Shown: piece by piece, positions 1-8,546 of the stretch | How the letters are laid out: each line of letters starts with the position of its first letter | Numbering within the stretch: the stretch's first letter is position 1 | NCBI GenBank assembly: GCA_036655915.1 | Contig: JAVVPE010000011.1 | Coordinates: 1-39,003, forward strand | Direction: 5' to 3' | DNA: 39,003 nucleotides | Source of the DNA: JAVWGW01 sp036655915 | GTDB lineage: Bacteria > Actinomycetota > Coriobacteriia > Coriobacteriales > Eggerthellaceae | Translations under genes and position numbers: made by a program | Notes under the pieces: generated by a model | Databases searched by the model: none | Told to the model about the DNA's origin: nothing | What the model saw: only the letters and a program-made list of their open reading frames with translations

Positions 1-57
1 CCTGCATGTGTCACAATGGATTTCACAACAATGGATCCGCACAAAAAGGAGCACGCG

Positions 58-1008
58 GTGGATAAACGATTCGCACTGCTGATCGACGCTGATAACGTTT
101 CAGCGAAATATATAAAGCCGATACTGGAAGAACTTTCCAAATACGGCACCGTCACTTACAAGCGCATCTATGGTGACTGGACAAACACGCAAAATGGTAA
201 ATGGAAAGATGAGCTGCTCACTTCTTCCATCACACCCATCCAGCAATTCGGCTACACCCAGGGCAAAAACGCCACGGATTCCGCCATGATTATCGATGCC
301 ATGGACATTCTTTACACGAATTCCGTCGAGGGCTTCTGCCTCGTTTCAAGCGATAGCGATTTCACGAAGTTGGCCAGTCGTATTCGCGAAAGCGGCCTGA
401 CCGTTATCGGCATGGGCGAAAAGAAAACGCCGCAACCGTTTCGTAAGGCCTGCGACATCTTCACCGTGCTTAATCTGTTGATGGAAGAAGCGGCGCTGGG
501 CAAGGAAGAACCGCGTCGCGCAGCGAAAGAGGATGCGGCGGAAGGCCCACAAACGGTTCCTCCGGAAAAAATCGAGAGCGCCGTTGTGAAGATTATTCTG
601 GACAATCAGAACAACAACAAGGAAACCGGCTTGGGTGAAGTGGGCAGTCGCCTGGTGAAACGCTACCCCGATTTCGATGTGCGCAGCTATGGTTACAGCC
701 TGCTTTCCCGCTTGCTCGAAGAATTTCCGCGTGTGCAAACCATCAAGGAAGGCAACACGCTTTATGTGGCGCTCAACGATGCGCAGGTTGCCGAAGAAGA
801 TCCTTCCGCCTTCATCAGGCGCACGGTGGTGGCGGCAGGCAGGGCGGGCATCGATTTGGCGGTGCTGGGCAAAAAGGTCAAAAACGAATACAAGGGCTTC
901 AAGGTGCGCGATTCAGGGTTTTCGCAATTCAAGCAGTATGTGAAAAGCTTGGATGACATCGTGGTTAGCGAAGGCGAAAACGGGTTGTGTGCGGTTGCTC
1001 TTGATTAG
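58..1008 (+). CDS. NYN-domain (LabA/DUF88-like) protein with OST-HTH/LOTUS-type C-terminus
   Basis: The 316-residue product opens with an NYN (PIN-like) nuclease fold: LLIDADN at residues 7-13 supplies the first acidic cluster, and SSDSDF further on supplies the second pair of aspartates expected of the metal site. The C-terminal part (about 175-250) resembles an OST-HTH/LOTUS winged helix, followed by a second small basic domain. Known families of this type cleave or bind RNA, so a cytoplasmic RNA-processing role is inferred; the substrate is unknown. I place the start at GTG 58 because AAAAAGGAG ends 6 nt before it; an in-frame ATG at 16 lacks a ribosome site. The gene stands alone, ahead of tRNA-Leu. 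Confidence 0.85.
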   Translation: MDKRFALLIDADNVSAKYIKPILEELSKYGTVTYKRIYGDWTNTQNGKWKDELLTSSITPIQQFGYTQGKNATDSAMIIDAMDILYTNSVEGFCLVSSDSDFTKLASRIRESGLTVIGMGEKKTPQPFRKACDIFTVLNLLMEEAALGKEEPRRAAKEDAAEGPQTVPPEKIESAVVKIILDNQNNNKETGLGEVGSRLVKRYPDFDVRSYGYSLLSRLLEEFPRVQTIKEGNTLYVALNDAQVAEEDPSAFIRRTVVAAGRAGIDLAVLGKKVKNEYKGFKVRDSGFSQFKQYVKSLDDIVVSEGENGLCAVALD

Positions 1009-1076
1009 TGTTTTGCCGTTTGCTAGCAGGGTGGGGAAGTGAGCGCGGGCGACGCTTGGGCACTAAAGGCGTGCTA

Positions 1077-1104
1077 AATGTGTTCATCTTACCCACATTC
1101 TTTT
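1077..1104 (+). terminator. weak stem-loop after the NYN gene, possible terminator
   Basis: AATGTG (1077-1082) can pair with CACATT (1094-1099) across an 11-nt loop, followed by CTTTT. The stem is short and AT-rich, so this is tentative. Nothing else is recognised in the 1009-1150 spacer. Confidence 0.25.
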
Positions 1105-1150
1105 AGTTGGGGTCACTTTTCACTGTACAGAACGGCCAGGTTTGTTATCA

Positions 1151-1181
1151 TTGACAAGTTACTGCCCGGACAGGGCATGTT
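1151..1181 (+). promoter_or_regulatory. candidate promoter for tRNA-Leu (and possibly tig)
   Basis: A perfect TTGACA -35 hexamer lies at 1151-1156. The best -10 is CATGTT (1176-1181) at a long 19-bp spacing, 12 bp before the tRNA. The -35 is strong and the -10 weak. Confidence 0.4.
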
Positions 1182-1193
1182 CAGCTACAGCAT

Positions 1194-1278
1194 GCGGGTG
1201 TGGCGGAATTGGCAGACGCGCCAGATTTAGGTTCTGGTGGGGCAACCCGTGAAGGTTCAAGTCCTTTCACCCGCACCA
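1194..1278 (+). tRNA. tRNA-Leu (anticodon UAG)
   Basis: An 85-nt cloverleaf with a long variable arm. The acceptor stem GCGGGTG (1194-1200) pairs perfectly with CACCCGC (1268-1274), followed by discriminator A and an encoded CCA (1276-1278). The anticodon arm is CCAGA/TCTGG around loop TTTAGGT, putting TAG at 1228-1230. The T arm holds GGTTCAAGTCC. The long variable arm and the A discriminator fit a leucine tRNA that reads CUA and other CUN codons. It ends only 42 nt before tig with no terminator between them. Confidence 0.97.
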
Positions 1279-1320
1279 GATTTATGCGCAACGCGAAGAC
1301 ACTAGATGGAGGAAGTTTAC

Positions 1321-2784
1321 GTGAAAACCCAAGTTGAGGCCCTTAAGGATAACCAGAAGAAATTGACGGTTACCATTGAAGCGGAAGATGTGAATACGCG
1401 TATCAAGAAAACGTACAAGGATTTTGCGCATAAGTACAAGTTCCCTGGTTTTCGTCCTGGCAAAGCGCCGCGTCCCGTTATCGACAATGCCTTGGGTGCT
1501 TCGGCAGTTGTGGCTACCGTCACCGAGGATATCTTGAATCAAAGCTATCCGCTCGCCCTTGATGAGCAGGATTTATTCCCCATCGATCAGCCCCAGTTTG
1601 GCGAAGATTTGATGGCGCAAGCCGATGAGCCCTTTACCTACGATGTTACCCTTACCTGCGCTCCGGAATTTACCCTGAGCAATTATGAGCCCGTTGAAGT
1701 GGTGCTTCCTTCGGAAAAGGCCAACGAAGTAGAAGTGGCCGAACAGCTTGACCAGCTGCGCGAATACTATCACGAATTCAAAGACGCGAGCGCTGCCAGC
1801 AAAGTGAAGGAAGACAGCTTCGTTGAAATCACGATGAGTGTCAAAGATGAAAGCGGCGAAGAAATCGAATCGCTCGCTGCCGAAAAACGTCTCTACGAAG
1901 TGGGCAAAGGCCTGTTCCCGACCGGTTTTGATACCGAATTGATCGGCATGAAAAAGGGTCAGAACAAAGAATTCACCCTGGATATGACCGCCGAGCCTTC
2001 TATGATGGCAACCGGCTTAGGTGACAAAGCCTCCACGCTTAGCTTTAGCGTTACCGTTGAAGTGGTAAAGACGAAAATCCTGCCTGAAGTGGATGAAAAG
2101 TGGGCGACGGAAACCTGCGGCTTTGAAAGCCTCGACGAATTGAAGGGTCGCATCGTCGAAACCATCGAAAACCAGAAGAAGGAAGTTCTTCCGCAGATGA
2201 AGGAAAACCAGTGCCTCTACGGGCTGCAAGAACGCCTTGAGGGCGAAGTGCCCGAAGCGCTGTGCGAAGGCGAAGAGCGCAACTTGCTGCAAAACTTCTT
2301 CCAGCAGCTGCAGCAGCAATCGATCACCTTTGACGCCTATTTGGCGCAGCAGGGCATCACCCCTGATCAGTTCAAGGAAGATGTGAAGAAGCAGGCCGCC
2401 GATGTGACCGCTCAGGATATGGCGCTTGATGCGTGGGCGCGCCATGCGGGCTACGTTATCACTGACGAAGAGCTTTCCGCTGAATTTGCAAAATCGGGGG
2501 CGGAAGATCCGGCTGCCCTTGAAGCCGAATGGCGTGCTACTGGCCAAATGCATATGCTGCGTCGTTCCATGATGCGCACCCGTGCTGCGATGGAACTTAT
2601 GGAAAACGCCATCGTGACCGATCCTGAAGCGGCCGATGCCAAGCCGAAGAAGAAGGCTGCTGCCAAGAAGACGGCTGCCAAAGAGGAAGCGGCTGCTGAC
2701 GAAGCAGAGCCTGCCGAAAAGAAGCCGGCAAAAAAGGCTGCAACTAAAAAAACTGCCGCTAAAAAAGAAGCAGCAGCGCAATAA
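1321..2784 (+). CDS. tig: trigger factor, ribosome-associated chaperone
   Basis: Trigger factor binds the ribosomal exit tunnel and shields nascent chains. The ribosome-docking signature GFRPGKAP sits at residues 43-50. A FKBP-type prolyl isomerase domain follows (around EDSFVEITM to MKKGQNKEFTLDM), then the helical chaperone body. The product of 487 residues exceeds the usual ~430 because of a 45-50-residue Ala/Lys-rich tail made of two nearly identical 16-residue units. I chose GTG 1321 because GGAGG (1308-1312) lies 8 nt upstream; the ATG at 1306 overlaps that ribosome site. It leads a tig-clpP-clpX proteostasis group and follows tRNA-Leu closely. Confidence 0.96.
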   Translation: MKTQVEALKDNQKKLTVTIEAEDVNTRIKKTYKDFAHKYKFPGFRPGKAPRPVIDNALGASAVVATVTEDILNQSYPLALDEQDLFPIDQPQFGEDLMAQADEPFTYDVTLTCAPEFTLSNYEPVEVVLPSEKANEVEVAEQLDQLREYYHEFKDASAASKVKEDSFVEITMSVKDESGEEIESLAAEKRLYEVGKGLFPTGFDTELIGMKKGQNKEFTLDMTAEPSMMATGLGDKASTLSFSVTVEVVKTKILPEVDEKWATETCGFESLDELKGRIVETIENQKKEVLPQMKENQCLYGLQERLEGEVPEALCEGEERNLLQNFFQQLQQQSITFDAYLAQQGITPDQFKEDVKKQAADVTAQDMALDAWARHAGYVITDEELSAEFAKSGAEDPAALEAEWRATGQMHMLRRSMMRTRAAMELMENAIVTDPEAADAKPKKKAAAKKTAAKEEAAADEAEPAEKKPAKKAATKKTAAKKEAAAQ

Positions 2785-2817
2785 GGCGCGTTGGCGTCAT
2801 TGAAGGTAGATGAGTTA

Positions 2818-2840
2818 GGGCGGGTCTTGTAGGCTCGCCC
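2818..2840 (+). other. stem-loop in the tig-clpP spacer
   Basis: GGGCGGG (2818-2824) pairs with CTCGCCC (2834-2840), one pair being G-U, with a 9-nt loop. No T-run follows, so it is more likely an mRNA processing, stability or attenuation element than a full terminator. It sits just before the clpP ribosome site. Confidence 0.4.
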
Positions 2841-2856
2841 CAGAATCGAGGTCTTA

Positions 2857-3498
2857 ATGTATCAAAATCCCACCACTGCCGCACTCATACCCTACGTTAT
2901 CGAACAGTCACCTCGTGGAGAGCGCAGCTACGACATCTATTCGCGCCTGTTAAACGAGCGCATTGTCTTTTTGGGCGAAGCGATCGATGATCAGGTTGCC
3001 AATTCTGTGGTGGCGCAGCTTTTACATCTGCAAAGTGCTGATCCGGAAAAAGATATTTCCCTCTACATCAATTCGCCGGGCGGGTCGGTTACGGCTGGTC
3101 TTGCCATTTTGGATACGATGGATTTCATCAAGTGCGATGTTTCGACCATCTGCATCGGTGAATGCGCTTCGATGGCGGCCGTGCTGCTTTCAGCGGGCGC
3201 CAAGGGCAAGCGTCTTGTGCTCCCTAATTCCATGGTGCTTATCCATCAGCCTTCTGGCGGTGCGCAGGGGCAGCAGACCGAAATTGCCATTGTGGCCGAT
3301 TTCATGCTGAAAACCCGCCAGCGCCTCAACAAAATTTTGGCCGATAATACCGGGCAGGATTTAGAAACCATCCAGCGCGATACCGAACGCGACAATTACA
3401 TGAGCGCCGAAGAGGCGCTTGCCTACGGCTTGGTCGATCGTATCGTTTCAAAATACACACCTGCCGAAGACGATGACAAAACGAAAAAGAGCAACTGA
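2857..3498 (+). CDS. clpP: ATP-dependent Clp protease proteolytic subunit
   Basis: ClpP is the tetradecameric serine peptidase fed by ClpX or ClpC. The full catalytic triad is visible: Ser105 in ECASMAA, His130 in LIHQP and Asp179 in ERDNYM, each offset by seven from the E. coli residues (98, 123, 172). The 213-residue length is normal, and the hydrophilic tail DDDKTKK is typical. The stop codon overlaps the clpX start by one base (TGATG at 3496-3500), so the two are translationally coupled and presumably made together. Confidence 0.97.
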   Translation: MYQNPTTAALIPYVIEQSPRGERSYDIYSRLLNERIVFLGEAIDDQVANSVVAQLLHLQSADPEKDISLYINSPGGSVTAGLAILDTMDFIKCDVSTICIGECASMAAVLLSAGAKGKRLVLPNSMVLIHQPSGGAQGQQTEIAIVADFMLKTRQRLNKILADNTGQDLETIQRDTERDNYMSAEEALAYGLVDRIVSKYTPAEDDDKTKKSN

Positions 3499-4940
3499 TG
3501 ACCGATCGTAAAGCTGCACCCAGCGATGACGTGGATGCTGAAAATATTGTCTGCACCTTTTGCGGCAAGACGCCCGATCAAGTTGAGGCGATGATTTCTG
3601 GGCCCACCGGTGTTTATATTTGCGACGAGTGTCTTTCGATTTGCGTCGAAGCCATGATGCGCGATGTGGGCGTCGATCTTTCCGACGATTATTTTGATAT
3701 GTCCACAGCTGCCCATGTAAGCGGAAAAAATCCCTTCGGTGCCGATGAGTTTGCCAGGCTTTTGGCTGAAACAGATGGGGCCATGAGTTTGGCCTCCTCT
3801 GAAGCCGCAGGCGCTGAAGGCGAACCTGAGCCCGCTGAGGTTTTGGAAAATCTGCCCACGCCCCACGAACTCTATGCCCAGCTTTCCGCCCATGTTGTGG
3901 GGCAGGAAGAAGCGAAAAAGGCCTTGTCAGTGGCGGTATACAACCACTATAAGCGCATCAGCTTAGGGGCGGATATAAGCGATGACGATGTCGAGCTTGC
4001 CAAGAGCAATATCATGTTGCTCGGGCCTACTGGGTCGGGCAAAACGCTGCTGGCGCAAACGCTCGCGCGCACCTTGCAGGTGCCCTTTGCCATCGCCGAT
4101 GCCACGACACTGACCGAAGCGGGCTATGTGGGCGAAGATGTGGAAAACATCTTGCTCAAGCTTATAACGGCGGCAGATTTTGATATTGGACGTGCCGAAA
4201 TCGGCATTATCTACATCGACGAAATCGACAAGATTGCCCGCAAGGCTGAAAATCTTTCTATCACGCGCGATGTTTCCGGCGAAGGCGTGCAGCAATCCCT
4301 GTTGAAAATTGTGGAAGGCTGTGAAGCCAGCGTGCCGCCACAGGGCGGTCGCAAACACCCGCAGCAAGAACTTATACCCATCGACACCACGAATATCCTG
4401 TTTATTTTGGGGGGCGCGTTTGTGGGGCTGGCCGACATCATTGCCCAGCGCATCGGCAAGCATGGCCTGGGCTTCAACGCCGAGGTACCCGTGAATAAAA
4501 AGCAGGATGAAGCGGAACTTTTGGCCAAGGTGTTGCCCGAAGATTTGAACAAATATGGCATGATCCCTGAATTTGTGGGGCGCATTCCCGTGGTGACTTC
4601 CTTACAAGAACTTTCGCAGGAAGATCTTGTGCGTATTTTGACCGAACCGAAAAATGCGCTGGTCAAGCAATACACGCGCATGTTTGAATTCGAGGAATCG
4701 ACGCTGGTGTTTGAGCCCGAAGCGCTTGATGAAATTGCCAGCGAAGCGGTGGTGCACGGTACGGGCGCGCGTGGCCTGCGCTCTATCATGGAACGGGTGC
4801 TGCTTGATGTCATGTATGATTTGCCCGAAACCGAAGGGGCAAGTCAGGTTAACGTAAGTGCAAGCGACATTAAAGGGGAAACGACCCCGAAGATTGAGAC
4901 GGGCAAACGCGCGGGGCATGCCGCGCTACAAAGCGCGTAG
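3498..4940 (+). CDS. clpX: ClpX, AAA+ unfoldase of the Clp protease
   Basis: ClpX recognises, unfolds and threads substrates into ClpP. The N-terminal zinc-binding domain uses Cys19, Cys22, Cys42 and Cys45. Walker A is GPTGSGKT at 176-183, Walker B is IIYIDEID, and a GRKHP pore-loop motif follows. The ClpP-docking loop reads LGF (324-326) instead of IGF. At 480 residues it is longer than the usual ~420-430: an acidic Ala/Glu-rich linker of about 50 residues separates the zinc domain from the ATPase, and a short tail is added at the end. It overlaps clpP by one base. Confidence 0.96.
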   Translation: MTDRKAAPSDDVDAENIVCTFCGKTPDQVEAMISGPTGVYICDECLSICVEAMMRDVGVDLSDDYFDMSTAAHVSGKNPFGADEFARLLAETDGAMSLASSEAAGAEGEPEPAEVLENLPTPHELYAQLSAHVVGQEEAKKALSVAVYNHYKRISLGADISDDDVELAKSNIMLLGPTGSGKTLLAQTLARTLQVPFAIADATTLTEAGYVGEDVENILLKLITAADFDIGRAEIGIIYIDEIDKIARKAENLSITRDVSGEGVQQSLLKIVEGCEASVPPQGGRKHPQQELIPIDTTNILFILGGAFVGLADIIAQRIGKHGLGFNAEVPVNKKQDEAELLAKVLPEDLNKYGMIPEFVGRIPVVTSLQELSQEDLVRILTEPKNALVKQYTRMFEFEESTLVFEPEALDEIASEAVVHGTGARGLRSIMERVLLDVMYDLPETEGASQVNVSASDIKGETTPKIETGKRAGHAALQSA

Positions 4941-4958
4941 TATTTTGTGTTAAGCCTG

Positions 4959-4991
4959 GTCGCCGTCGCTTATCCCGGCGGCGACTTTTTT
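4959..4991 (+). terminator. rho-independent terminator after clpX
   Basis: GTCGCCG (4959-4965) pairs perfectly with CGGCGAC (4979-4985), followed by six Ts. It closes the tig-clpP-clpX unit before valS. Confidence 0.9.
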
Positions 4992-5058
4992 ATGAGAGCG
5001 TACGCGGCGGTACGGATGCGGCGTTTGAAGCTTCGTTTTGGGAAAGGGCACAGCAGAC

Positions 5059-7722
5059 ATGGCCGAAGAAAAAAAGAAGATCGATTACGATTTTGCCGCC
5101 CATGAACAGCCTTTAATGAAGGCGTGGTATGAGGCAGGCTATTTCCATCGCACGCCGGGCTTTGGCAAGCACGCGGGCGAAAGTTACACCATCGTTATTC
5201 CGCCTCCCAATATCACTGGCGTGCTGCACATGGGTCACGCACTCAACGATACCATTCAAGATACCTGCATTCGCCGCGCTCGCATGCAGGGCTATAAAAC
5301 ACACTGGATTTTAGGCACGGACCACGCGGGCATATCCACGCAAACAAAGGTGGACAAACGCCTGGCCGAACAGGGCATTTCGCGCCTGGAAATAGGCCGT
5401 GAAAAATTTATTGATGCCTGCTATGATTGGCGTCAGGAATACGGCACCACCATCGTTAACCAGGTGTATTCGATGGGTTGCAGTGCCGATTTTGATGAAG
5501 AGCATTTCACACTTGACCCCGATTATGTGACGGCGGTACGCAAGGTGTTCGTGGATTGGTATCACGATGATTTGGTGTATCGTGGTCGTCGCATCGTCAA
5601 TTGGTGCCCTTCTTGCACCACGGCCATCGCCGATGATGAAGCCGAATACGTTGATGAATCCGGTAAGCTGTGGTATCTGCGCTATCCTTTGACCGAAGCG
5701 TTTGAAGGCAAAGATTACCTGGTGGTTGCCACGACGCGCCCTGAAACCATGCTGGGCGATACTGGCGTGGCGGTAAGCCCCAAAGATGCGCGTGCGGCGG
5801 CGTTGGTGGGTAAAACGGTTATGCTTCCCCTTGTAAACCGCGAGATTCCTATTTTTTCCGATTACCATGTCGATGCCGAGTTTGGCACGGGCTTTGTAAA
5901 GGTTACACCTGCTCATGACCCCAATGACTTCGCTATGGGGGAGCGCAACGGCCTGGAGAAAATCAATATTTTCGATGAAACCGCGCACGTGGTTGAAGGC
6001 TACGGCACCTACAGCGGCATGACGCGCGATGAAGCGCGCGAGGCCGTTGTTGCCGCCTTTGACGCACTGGGGCTGCTCGATCACGTTGAAGATCACGACC
6101 ATGCGGTCATGACCTGCTATCGCTGCCACACAAAACTTGAACCCTGGCTTTCCGAACAGTGGTTTGTGGCTGTTGACCGCCTTAAAGTTGATGCGGCGCG
6201 TGTGGTTGAAGATGATAGCGTGGCCTTTTATCCTGCGCGCTGGAAGCAGGTGTATCTGGACTGGATGGAAAACCTGAAGGATTGGTGTATTTCGCGTCAG
6301 CTGTGGTGGGGCCATCGGATCCCTATGTTTTATTGCGATGAGTGTGGCTGGGAAGATGCCAGCGTAAAAGATATTGCGCTGTGTCCCACCTGTGGTGCGC
6401 CGGTTCGCCAAGATGATGACGTGCTTGACACCTGGTTTTCTTCGCAGATGTGGCCCTTTGCCACGATGGGCTGGACCGAAGCGGGCATGGCAGCCCCTGA
6501 AATGGTGGCGGCGTATCCCACGCAAATGCTTTCTACGGCGCGCGATATTATGGGCTTGTGGGTTGCGCGCATGGTGATGGCTTCGATGTATTTCTGCAAG
6601 GAAATCCCGTTTCAGGATGTCATTATTCACCCGACGGTTATGGCGGCTGATGGCAAGCCGATGTCAAAAAGCCGCGGCAATGGTGTCAACCCTGTGCGTC
6701 TGATGGAAGATTACGGCGCTGATGGCATGCGCTTTGGCCTGTTGATGCAGGTGACGGGCGCACAAGATTTGAAATTTAACGAAGCGAAGCTGGAAAGCAG
6801 CCGCAACTTCGCCAATAAAATTCGCAATGCGGCGCGCTTTGTGATGATGAACCTTGAAGGGTATACGCCGGGTGCCCCCGAACCTACCACGCCTGCTGAC
6901 AAGTGGATTTTCTCGCGCTTGGCCGGATTGGTCGCCCGGCTGGATGCGGCGTTTGATTCCTATGAATTTGGCGAAATCACCCGCGAACTCTACGCATTTT
7001 TCTGGAACGAATTTTGCGATTGGTATATCGAGTTTTCCAAAAGTCGCCTGCAGGGTAGAGGGGCCGACCGCTTGGCCTGCCAGCGCAACCTTGTCTTCGT
7101 GCTTGACACAGCCGTGCGCCTGCTGCATCCCATCATGCCCTTTGTGACCGAGGAAATATATCAGGAACTGCCGGGCGCAAAAGAGGTGCCCTACCTGATA
7201 GCTGCCGCGTGGCCCGATGCCGAAGCGCTCTCGCGCTATAGCGACCCTGCGGCCGAGCGCGCCATAACTTTGGTAACAGAAACGGTTTCGGCGGTGCGCG
7301 CCGTGCGCAGCCGCTACGGCCTTTCGCCAAAAACTCAAATGTGCGTTGCTGTGAAAGCCGCTGGTGCGGATGCCACGCTGCTAGAAGGGCAGCGCGCCTT
7401 GCTGCTTGCGCTGGCCAATGTGGGCGAACTTGAAATCGGGGAAGCGGTGGTAAAGCCGGCCGAATCAAGCGTTGTGCTTGCGGCGGGCCTTGAAATCTAC
7501 GTTAAACTTTCCGGTTTGGTTGATTTTGCTCTTGAGCGCCAACGCTTGGAAAAGGAACAAAAAACCCTTGCCCTTGATGTGGCGAAGCTGGACAAAAAGC
7601 TTTCCAACGCTGGATTTTTGGCAAAAGCGGCACCCGAAATTGTGGCCAAAGATACGGCGAAGCGCGATGAAATGGCTGATAAGCTTGCGCGCATCAAGGT
7701 ACAGCTTGCAGAAATAGCGTAG
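5059..7722 (+). CDS. valS: valyl-tRNA synthetase
   Basis: A class Ia synthetase that charges tRNA-Val in the cytoplasm. The HIGH-type motif is HMGH at 57-60 within PPNITGVLHMGHAL, and the KMSKS-type loop is PMSKS at 534-538. A CP1 editing domain lies between them, a metal-binding cysteine pair pattern (CDEC, CPTC) precedes the KMSKS region, and the C-terminus is the charged coiled-coil arm expected of ValRS. The 887-residue length is normal. I use ATG 5059, preceded by GGAAAGGG; a TTG at 5038 is in frame but less likely. No T-box or other leader fits in the short gap after the clpX terminator. Confidence 0.96.
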   Translation: MAEEKKKIDYDFAAHEQPLMKAWYEAGYFHRTPGFGKHAGESYTIVIPPPNITGVLHMGHALNDTIQDTCIRRARMQGYKTHWILGTDHAGISTQTKVDKRLAEQGISRLEIGREKFIDACYDWRQEYGTTIVNQVYSMGCSADFDEEHFTLDPDYVTAVRKVFVDWYHDDLVYRGRRIVNWCPSCTTAIADDEAEYVDESGKLWYLRYPLTEAFEGKDYLVVATTRPETMLGDTGVAVSPKDARAAALVGKTVMLPLVNREIPIFSDYHVDAEFGTGFVKVTPAHDPNDFAMGERNGLEKINIFDETAHVVEGYGTYSGMTRDEAREAVVAAFDALGLLDHVEDHDHAVMTCYRCHTKLEPWLSEQWFVAVDRLKVDAARVVEDDSVAFYPARWKQVYLDWMENLKDWCISRQLWWGHRIPMFYCDECGWEDASVKDIALCPTCGAPVRQDDDVLDTWFSSQMWPFATMGWTEAGMAAPEMVAAYPTQMLSTARDIMGLWVARMVMASMYFCKEIPFQDVIIHPTVMAADGKPMSKSRGNGVNPVRLMEDYGADGMRFGLLMQVTGAQDLKFNEAKLESSRNFANKIRNAARFVMMNLEGYTPGAPEPTTPADKWIFSRLAGLVARLDAAFDSYEFGEITRELYAFFWNEFCDWYIEFSKSRLQGRGADRLACQRNLVFVLDTAVRLLHPIMPFVTEEIYQELPGAKEVPYLIAAAWPDAEALSRYSDPAAERAITLVTETVSAVRAVRSRYGLSPKTQMCVAVKAAGADATLLEGQRALLLALANVGELEIGEAVVKPAESSVVLAAGLEIYVKLSGLVDFALERQRLEKEQKTLALDVAKLDKKLSNAGFLAKAAPEIVAKDTAKRDEMADKLARIKVQLAEIA

Positions 7723-7727
7723 TTGTT

Positions 7728-7755
7728 TTGCGCAGGCGGGCATATTTGCTACAAT
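7728..7755 (+). promoter_or_regulatory. extended -10 promoter for the zinc-ribbon membrane gene
   Basis: TGC-TACAAT (7747-7755) is an extended -10. TTGCGC (7728-7733) at 16-bp spacing is a weak -35. It starts just after the valS stop. Confidence 0.55.
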
Positions 7756-7835
7756 AGTGAGCGTTTCAATTCACGCGCCCTCTTGCGTCGCGACGTGAAC
7801 ATGATGTTGACAAGCATACTGAGAATGAGGTTGAA

Positions 7836-8438
7836 ATGAACGAACTGCTGTCCCAATTGTGGACACCCCAACTACAATCCGCCTTCATGGTGGTTGTTGC
7901 TATGTTGGTCGTGCTCTATGTGCTTTCCATCGTCTGGGTTGTGCGCGATGCTTACCAGCGCGGTGCCGTATGGTACATCTGGGCCGTCGTTGCCCTCGTG
8001 CCCCTTATCGGCGTTATCGCCTACTGCTTGCTGCGCCCTTCTCTTCTTCAAATCGATCGCGATGAACAAGAGCTTGAAGTGGCCTTAAAGCAGCGTGAAC
8101 TTATGAAATACGGGGAATGTGCCACCTGTGGCTATCCTGTTGAAAACGATTATGTGCTGTGCCCCAACTGCCACCAGCGCTTAAAAAACCTCTGCGGCAC
8201 CTGTGGGCATGCGCTTGAACCTTCCTGGACGGTGTGCCCGTACTGCGCCACCCCTGCCGGCGGCGCTCGACCGCAGCGTGCGGCGGGCAATCGTGGCCAG
8301 CAACGTATGCAGCAGAGTGATGCTGCGGCGCCGCGAACGCAGACATCGACTACGTCGCCGCGTAAAGCGGCTTCCCCTAACCAGGCTCGGCAGGCGCATA
8401 CGTATCCCGCAAAGGATGCGGGGCAAGAAGCTCGATAG
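7836..8438 (+). CDS. membrane protein with PLDc_N-like helical hairpin and double zinc ribbon
   Basis: The first 70 residues form two transmembrane helices (about 15-37 and 46-66) resembling the PLDc_N (phospholipase D nuclease N-terminal) hairpin. They are followed by two Cys4 zinc ribbons: Cys95/98/109/112 and Cys120/123/134/137. The remaining ~60 residues are low complexity, rich in Ala, Gln, Arg and Thr, and probably disordered. There is no catalytic HKD motif, so this is not a phospholipase. The cytosolic ribbons could bind protein or nucleic acid; function unknown. GAGG lies 6 nt upstream of ATG 7836. It has its own promoter and a hairpin downstream, so it appears monocistronic. Confidence 0.8.
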   Translation: MNELLSQLWTPQLQSAFMVVVAMLVVLYVLSIVWVVRDAYQRGAVWYIWAVVALVPLIGVIAYCLLRPSLLQIDRDEQELEVALKQRELMKYGECATCGYPVENDYVLCPNCHQRLKNLCGTCGHALEPSWTVCPYCATPAGGARPQRAAGNRGQQRMQQSDAAAPRTQTSTTSPRKAASPNQARQAHTYPAKDAGQEAR

Positions 8439-8458
8439 TAGTATATCCAGCATACTTG

Positions 8459-8483
8459 CAAGACCGCCGATGAGGCGGTCTTG
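8459..8483 (+). terminator. strong stem-loop, probable terminator before thrS
   Basis: CAAGACCGCC (8459-8468) and GGCGGTCTTG (8474-8483) form a perfect 10-bp stem with a 5-nt loop. Only TTGTTGT follows, so the T-run is imperfect. It could also act in the thrS leader. Confidence 0.65.
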
Positions 8484-8546
8484 TTGTATGAATAGACAAA
8501 ATTGTGCAGATGCTTTGTGTGCATCCGGCACCAGAAAGGAAAAGAT

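Noticed and set aside
4992..5058. T-box leader for valS
   Set aside because: Only about 65 bases lie between the clpX terminator and the start codon, with no conserved T-box element.
5311..6630. A 439-codon open frame on the minus strand opposite valS, and similar long antisense frames opposite tig, clpX, thrS and the ABC genes
   Set aside because: They mirror codon bias of the sense genes, lack ribosome sites and resemble no protein family, while the sense frames are clear, full-length known genes.
7836..8438. Phospholipase D activity for the two-helix zinc-ribbon protein
   Set aside because: Only the N-terminal hairpin resembles the PLDc_N segment; no HKD catalytic motif is present.
8484..8546. 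T-box or ribosomal-protein-like autoregulatory leader for thrS
   Set aside because: The leader is too short and contains no T-box sequence; only the upstream 10-bp hairpin is present, which suits a terminator for the previous gene.
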